A program made the translations under genes and the position numbers. Below, piece by piece: positions 1 to 11,338 of a stretch of DNA of 64,000 nucleotides; the stretch's first letter is position 1; each line of letters opens with the position of its first letter. The notes under the pieces were generated by a model. It did no database searches, was not told where the DNA came from, and was given only the letters and a program-made list of their open reading frames with translations. Source of the stretch: Datura wrightii (lineage: Eukaryota > Streptophyta > Magnoliopsida > Solanales > Solanaceae); NCBI GenBank assembly GCA_035772735.1, contig JASDFA010000001.1:57489001-57553000 (forward strand), read 5' to 3'.

Positions 1-2050
1 GTAAGGGCTTTTCCGTGATTTCTAATTTCTAGGGGCCTATACTACATCGTTTAAGGCTCGTTTTAGTGAGTTTTAAGCAGGGTAAAACCTATCCTAAGCC
101 ATTATTCTCATGCATGCAGGTTTGAAGGTTGAAGAGGAGATTCAAGGAAAAATCTCAAGGTTTCCATTGGAATCTCAGCTTGGGCTATTAGAGGGTGTTA
201 GAATTTTCCATTCCCAGGTATGTAAGGCTATGAGTGGGTGTCTCTTCCACACCCATGCCCAATTTCTATCAAATGTGATAAGTTATCTATGATCAACTGT
301 GGGGTTTTACTCAATTGCATGATTCTTGAATCTCTACACATGGATATGATTAGATTGTATTTATATTGATGATTTATGAAGCTTGGGCGGATTCTAAATT
401 GTTTTTCCCTTATAAAAATTGTTTTCTAAAATTTGAATCTAAAACACCCATGGGTGAAGAGTTCATAAAAGAGGTGACTTATGGTAAATGTGTGATGAAG
501 ATGAAGTTGATGACGAAAAGCATGTTTCCAAAACTACCCATGATTATGTTGATGTTTTCAAAATGAAATGATTAGACCCAAGTATGATAAAGCTATGGGT
601 GACGCGCACATGTTGATTAAAAGTGATGATTTTCCCGAAATAAGCTTACCACAGTGTTTGAAGTGAATTTCCCCAGTTTTAATTATAAATTCTACCTTGT
701 GGTATGTTGAGTAAATATTTCTATACGTGGCTTACCACATGATTTGGAGTAGATTCTCCCACCTATGATTTATCTTGTGGTATGTTTCGAAATAAAACTT
801 CTCATATGCATGAATTCATAATTGAGATGTGTGTCATTAATGAGCTTTGTCAAGGGACAATGTTGAGCTTCATTTTCATATGATGCCGAGTCTATGCATG
901 ATTTCGTTACGAGCTTTGCCAATAAACAATGTTGAGCTTTGTTTCATACGATGTTGAGTTATGCATGATTTCATATTAAGCTTCGTCAATAGATGATGTT
1001 GAGCTTCTTCAATAGAGGATGTTGAGCTTCGTTATATATGATGTTGAGCATTGCATTTTTTGGGAGAAGAGTCTAGCACCGAGCGGGTTAAGGGTCGATC
1101 ACCCTATGCCCTAGAACTACGCGCCAACGTAGGTTGAATACTATATGACTTGGGACCTCCCTAGTGAGCTTCCCCCAGCACAAATTGTCCTTTAGCTTGA
1201 TATCGATATCATGGTAGTGTCCCTAGCCTTAGCAAGATTTTGGATGGCTCTGCCCACTTGACTGTGATAGTCGGGACCACCTAAGCTCTATCGTGGTATG
1301 TCCGTTAAGTAACGAGTATCCCACATCTATATCATTCAGATTTTCATATTCATTACTCATGATAATTACTTATGCATGCATGTTCAAAAAGCAAGGTTTG
1401 ACTCATTTTTCATTTTTTGATATAAATGTTATGTTTCAGCTTTGAGTCATTCGAGTAAATCATGATGTTCTAAAGCTATGCATGGTCATGTTATGATAAG
1501 AGTATGATTTCAGAATGAATGCATTTATCCTTCTACTTACACTTAAAATCTTACGATATGTTATGGAATGTTTCAAATGATTTATTTTACTGAAACGGTT
1601 TTACTTACCTTGCATACTCGGTACATTCCACGTACTGATCGCATACTTTCTATGCTGCATCGTTTCATGATGTAGGACCCAGTTCTTAGGTTCCACCCCG
1701 TTCGTAGTCGTTGTTCAGAGTTAGCACCTGCTTATTTGGTGAGTCCTCATCTTTCGAGGACTAGACTTTCAGTTGTTTTAGATGTCCTTTCAGTTTCAGT
1801 ATTGTTGAGCTAGTTGGGGTTGTTGTCCCATCAGCTCGTCCAGATTAGAGGCTTATCAGATTTAGACTTGTATTCAGCTTCAAATATTTATTTTGTTGTT
1901 ATATTAAGTTTGACTTCCACTGAGTTTATAATTATGTTTTCCTCATATTTATTGAATGAGTTAGTTATGCTTATGCCATGGGTCGACTTGGGGTCTCTCG
2001 GGGTCCCTTGTCCCGTGTCTATGATCCGGGTCTACGCTCGGGTCGTGACA
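1..2050 (+). mobile_element. Element K: 3' part of a Tekay/Del-like Ty3/gypsy LTR
   Basis: The segment reads on the plus strand like the LTRs at 4522-6563 and 56790-59000 do on the minus strand. It ends with the family terminus CGGGTCGTGACA at 2041-2050. The first few hundred bases of the LTR are left of the window. What follows is reverse transcriptase sequence of another element rather than a primer binding site, so this is a 3' LTR or a solo LTR. No coding sequence is visible. The right-flank target bases would be ACCCT at 2051-2055. Confidence 0.8.
838..1060 (+). repeat. Imperfect short tandem repeats in the K LTR
   Basis: The phrase GATGTTGAGCTTCGT, preceded by variants of GTCAATAGA, recurs about six times with spacings of roughly 25-60 bp. 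The copies are diverged, so this is an old minisatellite-like tract within the LTR. Confidence 0.6.
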
Positions 2051-3110
2051 ACCCTGCTCATCAAATCCATCGAAGATATAGGAGCATTTGTTAGTCCAAA
2101 TGACATAACTACAAAGTCGTAATGACCATACCGAGTCCTGAAGGATGTCTTCAGGATGTCACTCTCCTGCTGGTGGTATCCGAATCTGAGATCTATCTTT
2201 GAAAAGCACTTAACGCCCTGAAGCTGGTCAAGCAAATCATCAATCCTGGGAAGAGGATACTTGTTCTTCACGGTAACTTGGTTGAATTGCCGATAATCAA
2301 TACACATATGTTCAATTGTCGATAATCAATACACATACGAAGAGAACCATCTTTTTTGCGGACAAAGAGAACTGGTGCACCCATTAGGGATTTGCTAGGT
2401 CAGGTGAAACCCTTGTCTAAAAGGTCTTTCAACTGCTCCTTTAACTCCTTTAACTCAGCTGGAGCCATTCTGTAAGGAGGAATAGATATAGGCTATGTAT
2501 CAGGGAAGAGGTCAATACCAAAATCAATCTCCTTCTTGAGAGGGATTCCTGATAAATCATCTGGAAACATCTCTGAATACTCACACACTACGGGAACTGA
2601 CTGGATAGTCGGGGTTTCGGATGTAGCATCCTTAACCCTAACTAGGTGATACTTATAACCTTTAGAGATCATCTTTCTTGCCTTAAGGTAAGAAATGAAA
2701 CGACCAACTGGCATAGCCGAAGTACCCTTCCACTCTAGGACTGGCTCTCCCGGAAATCGGAACTCTACCGCGTGGGTTCTACAATTTACTAAAGCATAAC
2801 ATGCATGTAGCCAATCCATGCTAAGATAACATCAGAATCCGTCAAGGCTAGTGCTACTAAGTCTGGTGAGGTGATTTTCTGAAGGATTGTAACAGGGCAA
2901 TTCCTATATACCCGTCGAGCTATAACTGAATTACTGACTAGAGAGAGACTGAGAAGGGTTCAGATAGGATTTCAGGATTGACTCCGAAATTACTAGCTAC
3001 ATAAGGCATCACAAAAGAAAAAGTAGCTCCTGGGTCTAGCAATGCATAAACATCAAGGTGAAATACTCGTAACGTACCGGTGACAACATCTAGTGAAGTC
3101 CCCTACTCTT
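2051..3110 (-). pseudogene. Element A protease-RT fragment of pol
   Basis: Minus-strand translation gives the protease C-terminal region (AMDWLHACYALVNCRT, about 2770-2830), then the connector VPVVCEYSEMFPDDL and the RT N-terminus (GIPLKKEIDFGIDL). Next come MCIDYRQFN, KYPLPRIDDLLDQL, FSKIDLRFGYHQ and MSFGLTNAP. The frame ends in the helix after SFGLTNAP, where LTR K begins, so the catalytic aspartate-pair motif of RT is missing. Stops interrupt the frame near 2490 and 2460, and a 29-bp duplication adds further damage. The protease active-site stretch is around 3000-3050. This is Ty3/gypsy pol of the Tekay/Del chromovirus type, closely resembling the pol at 13866-17235. Confidence 0.85.
2282..2337. 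repeat. 29-bp tandem duplication inside element A RT
   Basis: The phrase CGATAATCAATACACATA occurs twice at a 29-bp period with small differences (starts near 2282 and 2311). It duplicates the codons around the MCIDYR motif and is not present in the related pol at 16430-16500. It is a post-insertion slippage event. Confidence 0.75.
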
Positions 3111-4311
3111 GTCGAGGTGCAAGGGCATAGAACCTGTTCTGACGCTGGCTGCCAGCTGAACTAGTAGAAGCACCCTGCTGGAAAGGACGTGCTACTGGGG
3201 ATGCTAAACTAGCGACTGGAATACGGGCTCCACCATCGCTTGGTCTGGCTGAAGGGAAATCCCTGAGCCTGTGTCTGGGCTTGCCACACCCGAAACAAGC
3301 ATCTGAGACAACTAAACACCTCCCTAGGTGGTTCTTGACACACTTTGCACAAGCTAGAAAAGTGCAATCTCCTGAATGCTTCCCTGGCCCCTCGAACCTA
3401 ATGCTCTACCCCTATAATCAAGTCTGGGTCGGGATAGGATACTAGCTAATGATGGTGCTAGGGCTAATGACCTTTGCTGGAACTGAAGGCGATGACCGCC
3501 ATCGGATCTCTACTGAGTGAACCCAATGTTGTCCGTCCTGGCCCTCTTGGCCTCTCTCTCTCTCAGATGCACTGCCTCCATCTACTGGGCGTGCAAAACT
3601 ATCCAAGGGAAATCAATATTCTAATGAAGCATGGAAATCCTACAATCCTTGTCCAGGTAGTCCGCTAGTCCATGTACAAACCTGCTCACCCGAGCTCTCT
3701 GATCAGCCACTAGCTCTAGTGCATACTTAGACAAATGAGTGAACTCTAAAGCATACTCCTGGACTGTTATGTTACAGTTTCACAAACTCTACTACTTTAA
3801 TCTCCCTTATCTCACGAGGGAAGAATCACTCTAGAAATGCGATATGAAACTCCCCCCAACTGATGGGACCTGCTCCCACTGTCCTGCTATCTTTCCACTA
3901 CTTAACCCAGATATGCGCAACCCTTTTCAGCTCATAAGAGGCTAAGTCAGTGCACTCCTCTCCGATCACCCCCATGATCAGGGTGATCTTCAAAATTTCA
4001 TCAATAAACCCACGTGGATCCTCGTCCACCTTCAATCCAAGGAACTCAGGAGGATTCATCCTCAGAAAATCCCAAACTCTTTCCACCGCCGCATTCCCAT
4101 TCTGAGGGACATGTGCCACCGCGTGTTGATTGAACTAGGCCGTCAAGGCCTGGGCTAACATCTGAATGGCTTCCCTAAACTCCGTGTGGGCAACCGGCTC
4201 GGGTACGTGCTCCTCATGGGCTGGTGGGACCTGCTAGTGCCCATCTCCATTGCCATTCTCGTGGCCAGTTCCATTTCTGTTTCTCCTTTCATTAACTCTG
4301 CGAGGAGGCAT
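3111..4311 (-). pseudogene. Element A gag remnant
   Basis: The probable start ATG is at 4311-4309 on the minus strand and begins with a basic stretch MPPRRVNERR, as in the gag of element B (MDPRRMNRRR). The capsid-like core contains FLRMNPPEFLGLKVDEDP and ECTDLASYELKRVAHIW at about 3898-4090, followed by a stop where a Trp or Gln codon is expected. A zinc-knuckle-like cysteine region lies near 3270-3400. Gag would form the cytoplasmic virus-like particle and package the element RNA. It is non-functional because of several stops. Confidence 0.8.
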
Positions 4312-4505
4312 GATTTTGTAAACATATATAGCACGAGTTAGATAGATAGAGAGACATTTCATCGCACGACTTAGATCATGAAAGAAGGGAACAATCCCTA
4401 AAAGCCTCATAGCCTCTTCGTCATAAGTGTGGCGCGCTTCACACCCATGAAAAAGACTCTACCTAACACAGCTTTCGGACACCCTAGGACACTTCAAAAC
4501 CTAAT

Positions 4506-4517
4506 GCTCTGATACCA
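4506..4517 (-). other. Element A primer binding site (initiator Met tRNA)
   Basis: On the minus strand TGGTATCAGAGC lies a few bases inside the LTR end (GTCGTGACA then AACT). It matches the complement of the 3' end of plant initiator tRNA-Met, the usual primer of Tekay/Del-type elements. Confidence 0.9.
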
Positions 4518-4521
4518 AGTT

Positions 4522-6563
4522 TGTCACGACCCGAACATAGGCCCGTATTGAGACGGGATAAAGAACCCCGAGAGGCACATACATAAGTTTGGAACTGAAT
4601 ACAAACTATGTCTGAAAAGCCTTTAATACTGACGAGTTGATGGGACAAAACCCCAACTAACTCACTATAGTCTAAAAACTAAAAAGACGAAATACAACTA
4701 ATAAGAAGGGCCCTCGCAAGATGAGGACTCACTAACTGAGACCGAGAAGTGCCAACTCCGAAAGTCTGGCTACCAGTAGGACTAAGTCTGGATACCGGAG
4801 CCTGTATCATAATATGATACATTATAGAGTATGCGGTTAGTACTTGGAATGTACTGAGTATGCAAGGTAAGTTAAACGGACAGTTAAAATACACAAGATT
4901 TCATAAGAATGGGACAACATGATTATAACGTAAATATCATAAAGTAAAGATAAGGGGTCAAGGTTTTCAAAATATTAATAAATCAATCATAATCATAATC
5001 ATAAAAGAAAAGTTTTATTAAACATGACCTGAGCCAAAGTTACATGAACATAACCATGCATAAATCATGAGAAATAGTGGGAGATTCTTATAACCTACAT
5101 ACCCCATAAGAGCACACATGGAGCCCGACCTGTAAACCCCTAGTCGAGAGGGTGTTCATACCTTTCCAAGGGTAGAACCATGAAAAGAGGCATGATATCA
5201 CTCATGAAAAGCCCATTCGGGCAAAAAGGGCAGTCTCAAAGGAGGTCCCATCATGGCTATGTTGGTGCGTAGTTCTGAGACTCGAGCTATGCTTGGACCC
5301 CGGGTCTACTTGGTGTTAAATACTACTCCCAAGACATATATAGTTCTCATATAATAATAGGGAAAACATACATGAGATTCATGGGCTAGTTAAATCATAA
5401 TAAACATAACCATGCTTGAAATACGTGAACTAGCTATGAAATAAGGCCTGTGAATTGGCCATAATCATAGATCCATAAATTATGAAATTCATGCATACTT
5501 TTAAAATATGTATATACTTGATATTTCATAAATCCGTGATATGTACTTGAGAGCAATCATATCATAAAGCATAAATCATAATTGAGCTAATTTAGATTAA
5601 GATCATAATGAAATCATAACTTGACTTTTCATAAAACATGCATAATCAGGAATAATTGTATTTAAGATCAAATCTATAAAGTTTTATCAAAATAGTAATA
5701 AAATCTTCCCATAGATCATAAAACATGATTTAATACATGAAGAAAATTGACCCATCGATAGATCATGTAGAATTTCACAAGAATTGGCATAAACCTCATG
5801 GATCATGAAACTTGACTTATAGAATTGAAGTCCATGGAATTTGAGAAGATTTTAGGGCATGAGAGAGAAAGGAACTCTCATTCATAGCCTCACATCCCTG
5901 GGTAAGTTGATTTTACTCTTTTCCTTGAACACCCAAAAGAAATTGAAGAAGAATTGATGGATTTTTAGTCTTGATCACCCCTAAGAACCTTCTAGTCTTG
6001 CATGCATGAAATGGTAAGGTTTAGGATAGATTTAACTCTCTTAAAACCCTTCTACCTGAGCTTAAAATGATGTAGTTTACGCCTTAGGAACATAGGAATT
6101 ACGGAAATTTCCTTAAAAATTCGCAAGGAAAAATAGACTGCCAGTCCCAATGAGGGACTGGACGAGTCGTTGCCAATGACCATGACTCGTGGTCACCTAC
6201 CGTCACCTTCACTATCAAAACTCTCCTGGGGGTCACCACGGGGGACACCATGACTCATGGTGTACTCGATGAATCATGGTGATGACCCGTTAGGTGCACT
6301 GTCGATTTTCTTCTTCCTTCATATCATCCTTGACCAAGGATGACATGATGTGTCGTGATGCTGACCATGACTCAAGATCACATCCGTGGTCGCCCAAAAA
6401 TCAAAATTTCCAACAAGGTCCGAGCCTTTCCCCACAGGTCACTTAACGACTCGTGGGGTCCCTAATGGGTCACTAGACGACTCGTCCTGTGACCTGGTGC
6501 AGAAATTCCTATTTTTTTCGTTTCAACTCCTAGGTCTCATCTTAGGGTTTTCAGGGTATTACA
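4522..6563 (-). mobile_element. Element A 5' LTR
   Basis: On the plus strand the LTR starts TGTCACGACCC and ends GGGTATTACA, so in element sense it runs TGTAATACCC to GGGTCGTGACA, about 2.04 kb. The U3 part (about 6150-6500) carries several decayed copies of the CCACGACTCGTGG palindrome typical of the Tekay-like LTRs in this window, here often CATGACTCATGG. No gene is present. Confidence 0.88.
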
Positions 6564-7431
6564 GATGCATCACATGTGGTTGATTTATTTGTGAAAGAAG
6601 TGGTTAAATTACATGGTATACCTAAAACTAATAAGTGATAGGGATGCTAAGTTTTTAAGTCACTTTTGCAGAGTTCTTTTGGGGAAAGTTGGGGACTAAG
6701 TTGCTATTTTCTACATCTTGTCATTCGCAAAATGATGGGAAAACAGAAGAAGTTAATAGGAATTTAGGAAATATGTTAAGGGTTGTTTTAAAGTGAACAT
6801 TATCTTTTTGGGAGGGACATTTTCCCATGGTAGAGTTTGCCTATAGTAAAATTATCCATTCTCCTACTGGTAAATTTACTTTTAAAGTTGTTTATGGATT
6901 TAATTCCCTCACCCCTCTTGATTTGCTGCCTTTGCCTACTAATGATATTGTTATTCTTGATGGTAAGAAGAAGGCTGAAATAATTAAGAAGATTCATGAA
7001 CAAACAAGGCTTGCAATTGAACGAAAGAAAGAACAAACTGCCTTAAGAAGATTTAAAGGGCAAAACTTTGGTATTTTTAAGCTTGGAGATCTTGTGTGGG
7101 TGCACTTTAGGAAGGAAAGATTTCCTGCCAAAATAAAATTCAAGTTACACCAAGAGGAGATGGTCCATTTGAAGTGCTTGAAAAGATTGGAGAACATGCT
7201 TACAAATTTGATCTTCCTAGTAAATATCGAGTTAGTGTTACCTTTAATGTTTATGATCTTTCTTTATTTGATACAACAGTGAATTCGAGGATGAATTATC
7301 TTGACAATGAGGGTAATGAGAATATCCTTGGATACTCAACATCAACTAAGGAAACTTTGAAAGTTCCTAGAGGACCCATGACAAGATCCCAACAAGAAAA
7401 TTTGAAGACCAACTTAATGGTCTGGAATTAG
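6564..7431 (+). pseudogene. Element L integrase C-terminal region, CRM-like
   Basis: The plus-strand translation shows integrase core remnants (DASHVVDLFVKEVVKLHGIP, then a damaged DRDAKFLSHF) followed by the C-terminal part. That part contains MVEFAYSK, YGFNSLTPLDLLPLP, GDLVWVHFRKERFPAK and, after a frameshift, GPFEVLEKIGEHAYKFDLPSKY and VPRGPMTRSQ. The frameshift near 7150-7155 looks like loss of one base. The wording of these motifs fits a non-Tekay Ty3/gypsy lineage, most likely CRM; Reina is an alternative. The N-terminal pol lies beyond the point where element A inserted (6564), so upstream sequence is outside the window. Confidence 0.75.
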
Positions 7432-8212
7432 CTATTAAAAAGTGTCTTGTGATGGAAGGAGGATATCTCAAGTCCAATGAAGATATTTTTCTCTAAGTAT
7501 TACATCTATTTGAAGGCCAACTTAAAGTCAAAGAGGAGATGAAATGGAGCCCAAATCATCCCCTAAATGGAGAAAATACTGCAACATTTAGTTACTACAA
7601 TTATATTTAAGAATTGTTTTATTCTTTGTTGACTCCTAGGACATTGTGTGTGGTAGCCTTCTATACTATTTAATAGTTGTTTTGTTATATGTTGACTTCA
7701 TAGGATAATTTATGTGGTAGTTTTCTAGGATCTAGGAAGTATCATTTTTATTTATGATATCTTTTGACCAACCCCTTCTTCACTACTATATAAAGGGGTC
7801 TTTGTTCATTCATGAAAATCAGATTTTGAATCTTAATATATATGAGAGTTCTTTTGAACCTTTGTAGTAGATTACTTTTGGATTTGTCTTGCAATATAAC
7901 TAGTTCATAGTTTACGGTAGTAAGATAATTTTCTTTCTTGATATCTTTGGTTTCTTCTTGGTATACTTAGAAGGCGATTAGTACACCTACTAATTATTGT
8001 CTAACATTACTCACGAAGCAGTCAAGATCTGATTCTAAACTTGATTAGTTTCTCAAGTAAAGGTGTGTTTGGTTTACCTATAGCAAATTCGTTGTTATGT
8101 GAATCTTGTCAAATCCATATCTCTTTCTTCTTGTTTAGTCTCTTAAATTAGTTTCCTAGATTTTACATCCGCATTTATTTAAGTTCATACTCTAGTTTTG
8201 GAATTCCCAACA
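7432..8212 (+). mobile_element. Element L 3' untranslated region and probable 3' LTR
   Basis: AT-rich non-coding DNA follows the integrase end. A clear TATA box sits at 7787 and a candidate LTR end is CCCAACA at about 8206-8212. The LTR start is uncertain, somewhere around 7570-7640. There is no second copy in the window to fix the borders. Confidence 0.5.
7787..7794 (+). promoter_or_regulatory. TATA box of the element L LTR
   Basis: TATATAAA followed by a G-run (AGGGGTC) lies about 420 bp before the putative LTR end and in the same orientation as the integrase fragment. This is a typical LTR core promoter. Confidence 0.55.
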
Positions 8213-9342
8213 TTTGTGTTATCACCTACAACTTCTAACCTCCAACTAATGGGCCAAAGGATCTTCGGATTCTGCTTTTATATTTACTTTTAACCATTTC
8301 GGTTCCCTTTCCCATGTTCAACTAAAAGCCAACGGATTTACTCACAAGTTGATCATGCTAGTGAATAAGCTTATAAAACAAGTGAACAAAAACAACCTTT
8401 ATGAAAGAATCAAAACTAGCAATAAAAAGCCTTTCAAACTTCAACCATCAACTATTGCCAAAACCCTAGAATGGGCGTTTAGCCACTAATAGACAAGCGA
8501 AAAAAATATAGAAATCATCATTATTCTTAGTTCAACAAGAAAGAAAAGAAGAAACCTAAGTAGAATCTTATCTCTCCTCAAAAATCTTCTTTACAACCTT
8601 CAAAATGATGAACGATATGATTCTGTATCTGCTAGAAATGCCTTCGATGTTATATATATAGGTGAGCCCTCAAATGATGCTTTTGTCCTCAAGTATTTGG
8701 CTTAAAAGTCAGCAAAATCTCGTCCAGCAAGGTCCGGCGCACAACCTCATGTATAGCACCATAGAGTTAGTCAAATTTCCTCTGAAGAATACCTTCTGGC
8801 ACGCCACTCTCACCATAACACCAAGGACAACCAAATTTCTGCACTCCTAACACCTCTGGCGCCCCACTCTCACCATAGCGCCAGAGTGTTAGTAAAATAT
8901 ATGAGCATCAAGACCCTTCTGGTGCCCCACTCTCCCCATAGCACCAGATGTTAGGAAAATTTCCCTAGTCTGGAATGCTTCTGGGGCTCCATGCCTTCCG
9001 TCTCGCCAAGGTGTTAAACAAATTCTCATCTCCAAAGATGAGGTACCTGGTGCCCCACGCCACCAATAGCACCAACATTGTTGCATTATTCTCTGAAGCA
9101 CAAGTGTTGGGCGTGCCAGGCCAGCCATAGCCCTAGGCTAACTTTCACAAACTCTTCTTCTTCATACCTTGAGTCATTTTTGGGTCCTTCTTCCTTGGTT
9201 TCCTTCTCAAAACATCTAGAAACATTCATTAGCTCACAAGAAACATGAATACATAAATCATACATTTCATAGGGATTATGAACTCAAAACAAGGGAAAAT
9301 ATAGGTAAAAACATGCAAATAGGCACAAAATTATGCCCATCA
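8213..9342 (-). mobile_element. Element C 3' LTR (Athila-like)
   Basis: On the minus strand the LTR begins TGATGGGC at 9342, directly after the polypurine tract. The minus-strand TATA-like run TATATATATAA is at about 8650-8662. The U3 part carries an array of inverted-repeat modules. The left border near 8213-8350 is not certain because the other LTR copy is outside the window. No coding sequence is seen. Confidence 0.6.
8854..9074. repeat. Array of inverted-repeat modules with 15-nt loops in the C LTR
   Basis: CTCTGGCGC (8854-8862) pairs perfectly with GCGCCAGAG (8878-8886) across a 15-nt loop. TCTGGTGC (8918-8925) pairs with GCACCAGA (8941-8948), again across 15 nt. TGGTGC (9048-9053) pairs with GCACCA (9069-9074), again with a 15-nt loop. 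Weaker versions lie near 8790 and 8980. The loops share CCCACTCTCNCCATA. Confidence 0.85.
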
Positions 9343-9382
9343 TCACCATCCCACACTTAAATCATTGTTCGTCCTCGAACAA
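9343..9382 (-). promoter_or_regulatory. Element C polypurine tract and upstream hairpin
   Basis: The minus strand reads AAGTGTGGGATGGTGA directly before the LTR start TGATGGGC. This is the plus-strand primer site. Just upstream, TTGTTCG and CGAACAA (9365-9371 and 9376-9382) form a perfect 7-bp stem with a 4-nt loop, matching the equivalent hairpin in element D. Confidence 0.75.
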
Positions 9383-10718
9383 TCCTCAAATTCATGCACA
9401 AACTTATATTTTTTTCATCACTTATCAACTTTATCAATTCACACTCAAACAATAAGCAGAGAGCATACGATTAAGTGGTTCATCAACTCAAGTAATTCAC
9501 ATCAAACACATGCAGAGTTATTCACATTCAAGACTACACAACTTCTATAATCGACTTACTTTTCGAAATAGGGCCAACATGATTAAATACAAAACATGAA
9601 ACATATAGTACATCGATTTAGAATCTTATGCCCCTCACCTTTAGTGATGTTCCTCTCTCAAGTTGTCAATGCAAAGCATGGAACATAATAAGTAAGGCAC
9701 ACTCACAATCAGAAAAGATGTATCATACATATGCAATATACCATAAGCTTGCCCTTCATGTACACTTAGACTACTTAATCATTTCATGAGATTAAGATCA
9801 CAAGAACTTTTATTGGTTTTAATGTCGGCTAAGTGATAGGTTGGAATGATTTTTCTCTTATAATGACCACCAATCCTAAACACTTTTAAGACTTTTTTTA
9901 TCATTCAAGTCCACCACCTTTTTCCTTGTTGTTCACCCTTCACTTTTCACTCACCCCTTTTTCTTTCTTTTCATGCCCCTTTATTCACTACTTGATTGCT
10001 AGCCTTTGCTTATAGAATCACTAAGAATTTTCACTCTTAAAACTATTTATATTATTTTCCTAGCAGCAAGAAAATAACACATTTTATGGGCACCCCCTTC
10101 TTCCTACTTTCTCTTGTTAACTTTCCTCACATATTTTTTTCTTTTTATTCTTCCCTTATCATTCATGCATTGGTCAACCTTCACTTTCAAGTCTCAAAGT
10201 GCCTAAGAATACTTTGGATCAACAATTCTTGGAGGTATCACGATAAAAAGGGAATCAGCTACTTTTGTGGCTAACAAAAGAATACAACTTAAGTCTGAAG
10301 GGGGTTAACTAGGGAATATGTTCGGGAAGGTAAAACAAACATGGGGAAACATGGATTTTTCAAAAAACGCCTTAATCATCTCTTAACTCACTACACCACT
10401 AGCTATAAAATACACTAAGACATGTTCTAGATGCTACAATATGTACAAAATAAAGCAATTAATCTCAGCTCACATGGCATTGAGACGCTAGTCAGTTTCC
10501 TATAGCTATACATTCATACAGTCACACTGAACGACATTTCTCATTATTAAACCCTACAAGTATACTAAGTCGAATTAAAGAAGTATGTGTGTCTCTCATA
10601 GAATTCTTACTTAAGATGACCACTTCATTGCCTCTAGCTTAGCGTCTAAGTGGAATGTCAAAGAGCACACAAGTGACTTATGTCTGGCTCAAACCAAAAA
10701 AATAAAAAAAATTGTGAC

Positions 10719-10765
10719 TAACTTCCCTTAAGACGGTTATCATCCATCTATCATAGGGAAGAGTC
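10719..10765 (-). promoter_or_regulatory. Conserved 3' UTR block shared by elements C and D
   Basis: The minus strand reads TTCCCTATGATAGATGGATG, continuing to CCGTCTTAAGGGAA. It is nearly identical to 46041-46078 in element D although surrounding sequence is poorly conserved. The ends TTCCCT and AGGGAA can pair. Function unknown. Confidence 0.7.
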
Positions 10766-10877
10766 ACTACTCTATGATGACAACGACTCCTAAAAAATGA
10801 AAAAATTACCCGGTTCAAAGTACTCTCCTTCTGAAAAGAACTGAGGCATAAGAAAACTTGATGGCATACTCACCCTC

Positions 10878-10940
10878 AACTAACAAAATTTAGACTCTAA
10901 AATTAAACTAACAAAATTTAGACTCTAAAATTAAACTAAC
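10878..10940. repeat. 28-bp direct repeat in the C 3' UTR
   Basis: The unit AACTAACAAAATTTAGACTC plus CTAAAATTA-type sequence is repeated twice and starts a third time without visible divergence, which indicates recent slippage. Confidence 0.85.
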
Positions 10941-11208
10941 AATCTCAACTACCAGAGATAAACAGATTATCCAACATCATAAGGCATCCAAGTCAACAGT
11001 CATAATTAATATTAACTATTACAAAATAAGACCTAACAAATCATAGAGTTATTGTCATGGGAAATGTCATTATGCTATGGCCTACTACAAGTATAGCAAT
11101 CAAAGAACATACATGAATCCTTCCTCCACCCCACACTTAAACGGTGCACTGTCCTCAGTTCATGCACAATCATATCAAATAGGTTGAGAAAAGGGACTTC
11201 CTGAGCCG

Positions 11209-11338
11209 CTATGCATCATAATCAGGATTGTACTCCTGATTATCATCATCCTCATCATTATCTTCACCATCAATCTGCATGGCTCCAGTAGCAGCAACAT
11301 CCTCATCACCATCATTGTCCAGATCATCAAATCCATCA
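11209..11338 (-). pseudogene. Element C ORF2, acidic C-terminal segment
   Basis: On the minus strand this is the last part of C's env-position ORF, rich in Asp, Glu and Asn and ending at a TAG at 11211-11209. It is separated from the rest of the ORF (20956-22056) by the insertion of element B. Removing B plus one copy of the 5-bp target duplication CATCA brings the two parts back into one frame, so the ORF was open here when B inserted. The acidic tail parallels the tail of the D homologue (about 45420-45555). Confidence 0.8.

Larger units (their letters stand above)
2051..6563 (-). mobile_element. Element A: 5' half of a Tekay/Del-like element
   Basis: Reading on the minus strand the order is LTR (6563 to 4522), primer binding site, gag, protease and reverse transcriptase. 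It is cut inside RT at 2051 by LTR K. Its LTR abuts integrase codons of a plus-strand element at 6564, so A inserted into that element. All reading frames carry stops. Confidence 0.85.
9383..11208 (-). other. Element C 3' untranslated region
   Basis: About 1.8 kb of AT-rich non-coding DNA lies between ORF2 and the polypurine tract, matching the length of the same region in element D (45559-47464). It begins with a second polypurine-like motif (minus strand TTTAAGTGTGGGGTGG near 11128-11146), as D does near 45630. It contains a conserved block at 10719-10765 and a 28-bp tandem repeat (about 2.3 copies) at 10878-10940. Confidence 0.7.

Noticed and set aside
8889..9128. 79-residue minus-strand frame in the C LTR
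   Set aside because: It lies inside the U3 inverted-repeat array, has no family resemblance and is not in the element's coding region.
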